In this document: positions 63,494 to 64,000 of the stretch, piece after piece
Position numbering within the stretch: position 1 is the stretch's first letter
Layout of the letters: the number at the start of each line of letters is the position of its first letter
Assembly: GCF_913777995.1 (NCBI RefSeq)
Contig: NZ_CAJYVE010000011.1
Coordinates: 1-64,000, forward strand
Reading direction: 5' to 3'
DNA length: 64,000 bases
DNA from: an uncultured Pseudomonas sp.
Lineage (GTDB): Bacteria; Pseudomonadota; Gammaproteobacteria; Pseudomonadales; Pseudomonadaceae
The notes under the pieces: generated by a model
Seen by the model: only the letters and a program-made list of their open reading frames with translations
Database searches by the model: none
Told to the model about the DNA's origin: nothing
Translations under genes and position numbers: made by a program

Positions 63494-64000
<507 letters not shown>

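Overview
The window is a high-GC chromosomal segment of a fluorescent Pseudomonas, most likely of the P. putida group. Three things point there: the gene order pilMNOPQ-aroK-aroB-damX-gltB-gltD-hemE (the standard Pseudomonas arrangement), a 1317-residue trifunctional PutA divergent from putP, and several Pseudomonas-type REP palindromes between genes. The species call is an inference; no rRNA or tRNA gene is seen.

Layout. 1-3.2 kb: repeats, a small winged-helix protein, a YgjP-like metalloprotein and a REC-PAS-GGDEF-EAL c-di-GMP protein, all on the minus strand. 3.5-4.2 kb: a PL7 alginate lyase. 4.3-10.1 kb: the divergent proline system putP/putA with TTGCAC-type operator candidates between them. 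10.2-12.8 kb: a large putative toxin with an N-terminal dermonecrotic-toxin-like region, a hydrophobic hairpin and a C-terminal R-S-E ADP-ribosyltransferase. 13.0-18.5 kb: the K+/H+ antiporter NhaP2, a 172-bp inverted-repeat element and the mechanosensitive channel MscK. 18.7-25.8 kb: a minus-strand operon for 5-oxoproline (lactam) metabolism (NRAMP-fold transporter, PxpA, D-glutamate cyclase-like protein, PxpB-PxpC fusion, biotin carboxylase-BCCP) with a divergent GntR regulator. 25.8-28.8 kb: SelO, an orphan PAAR protein and an orphan ParA.

29.1-46.0 kb: one compact plus-strand cluster of 19 genes for an aryl-polyene-type pigment anchored in the outer membrane. It has a chain-length factor, two ACPs, two ketosynthases, a ketoreductase, two hot-dog dehydratase-like domains (one fused to an acyl/aryl-activating AMP ligase), an aromatic ammonia-lyase for the starter, a thioesterase, a methyltransferase, a flavin enzyme with halogenase motifs, a glycosyltransferase, two acyltransferases, and LolA-like, RND/MMPL and lipoprotein export parts. 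Nearly all junctions overlap, and one sigma70-like promoter precedes the first gene.

46.0-48.3 kb: a divergent LysR/MFS pair. 48.6-64.0 kb: housekeeping genes on the minus strand, reading from the window end as pilM (cut by the edge), N, O, P, Q, aroK, aroB, damX, gltB, gltD, hemE.

The most interesting loci are the ADP-ribosyltransferase toxin, the aryl-polyene cluster with its halogenase-like enzyme and ligase-dehydratase fusion, and the lactamase operon that combines a biotin carboxylase with a D-glutamate-cyclase-like protein.
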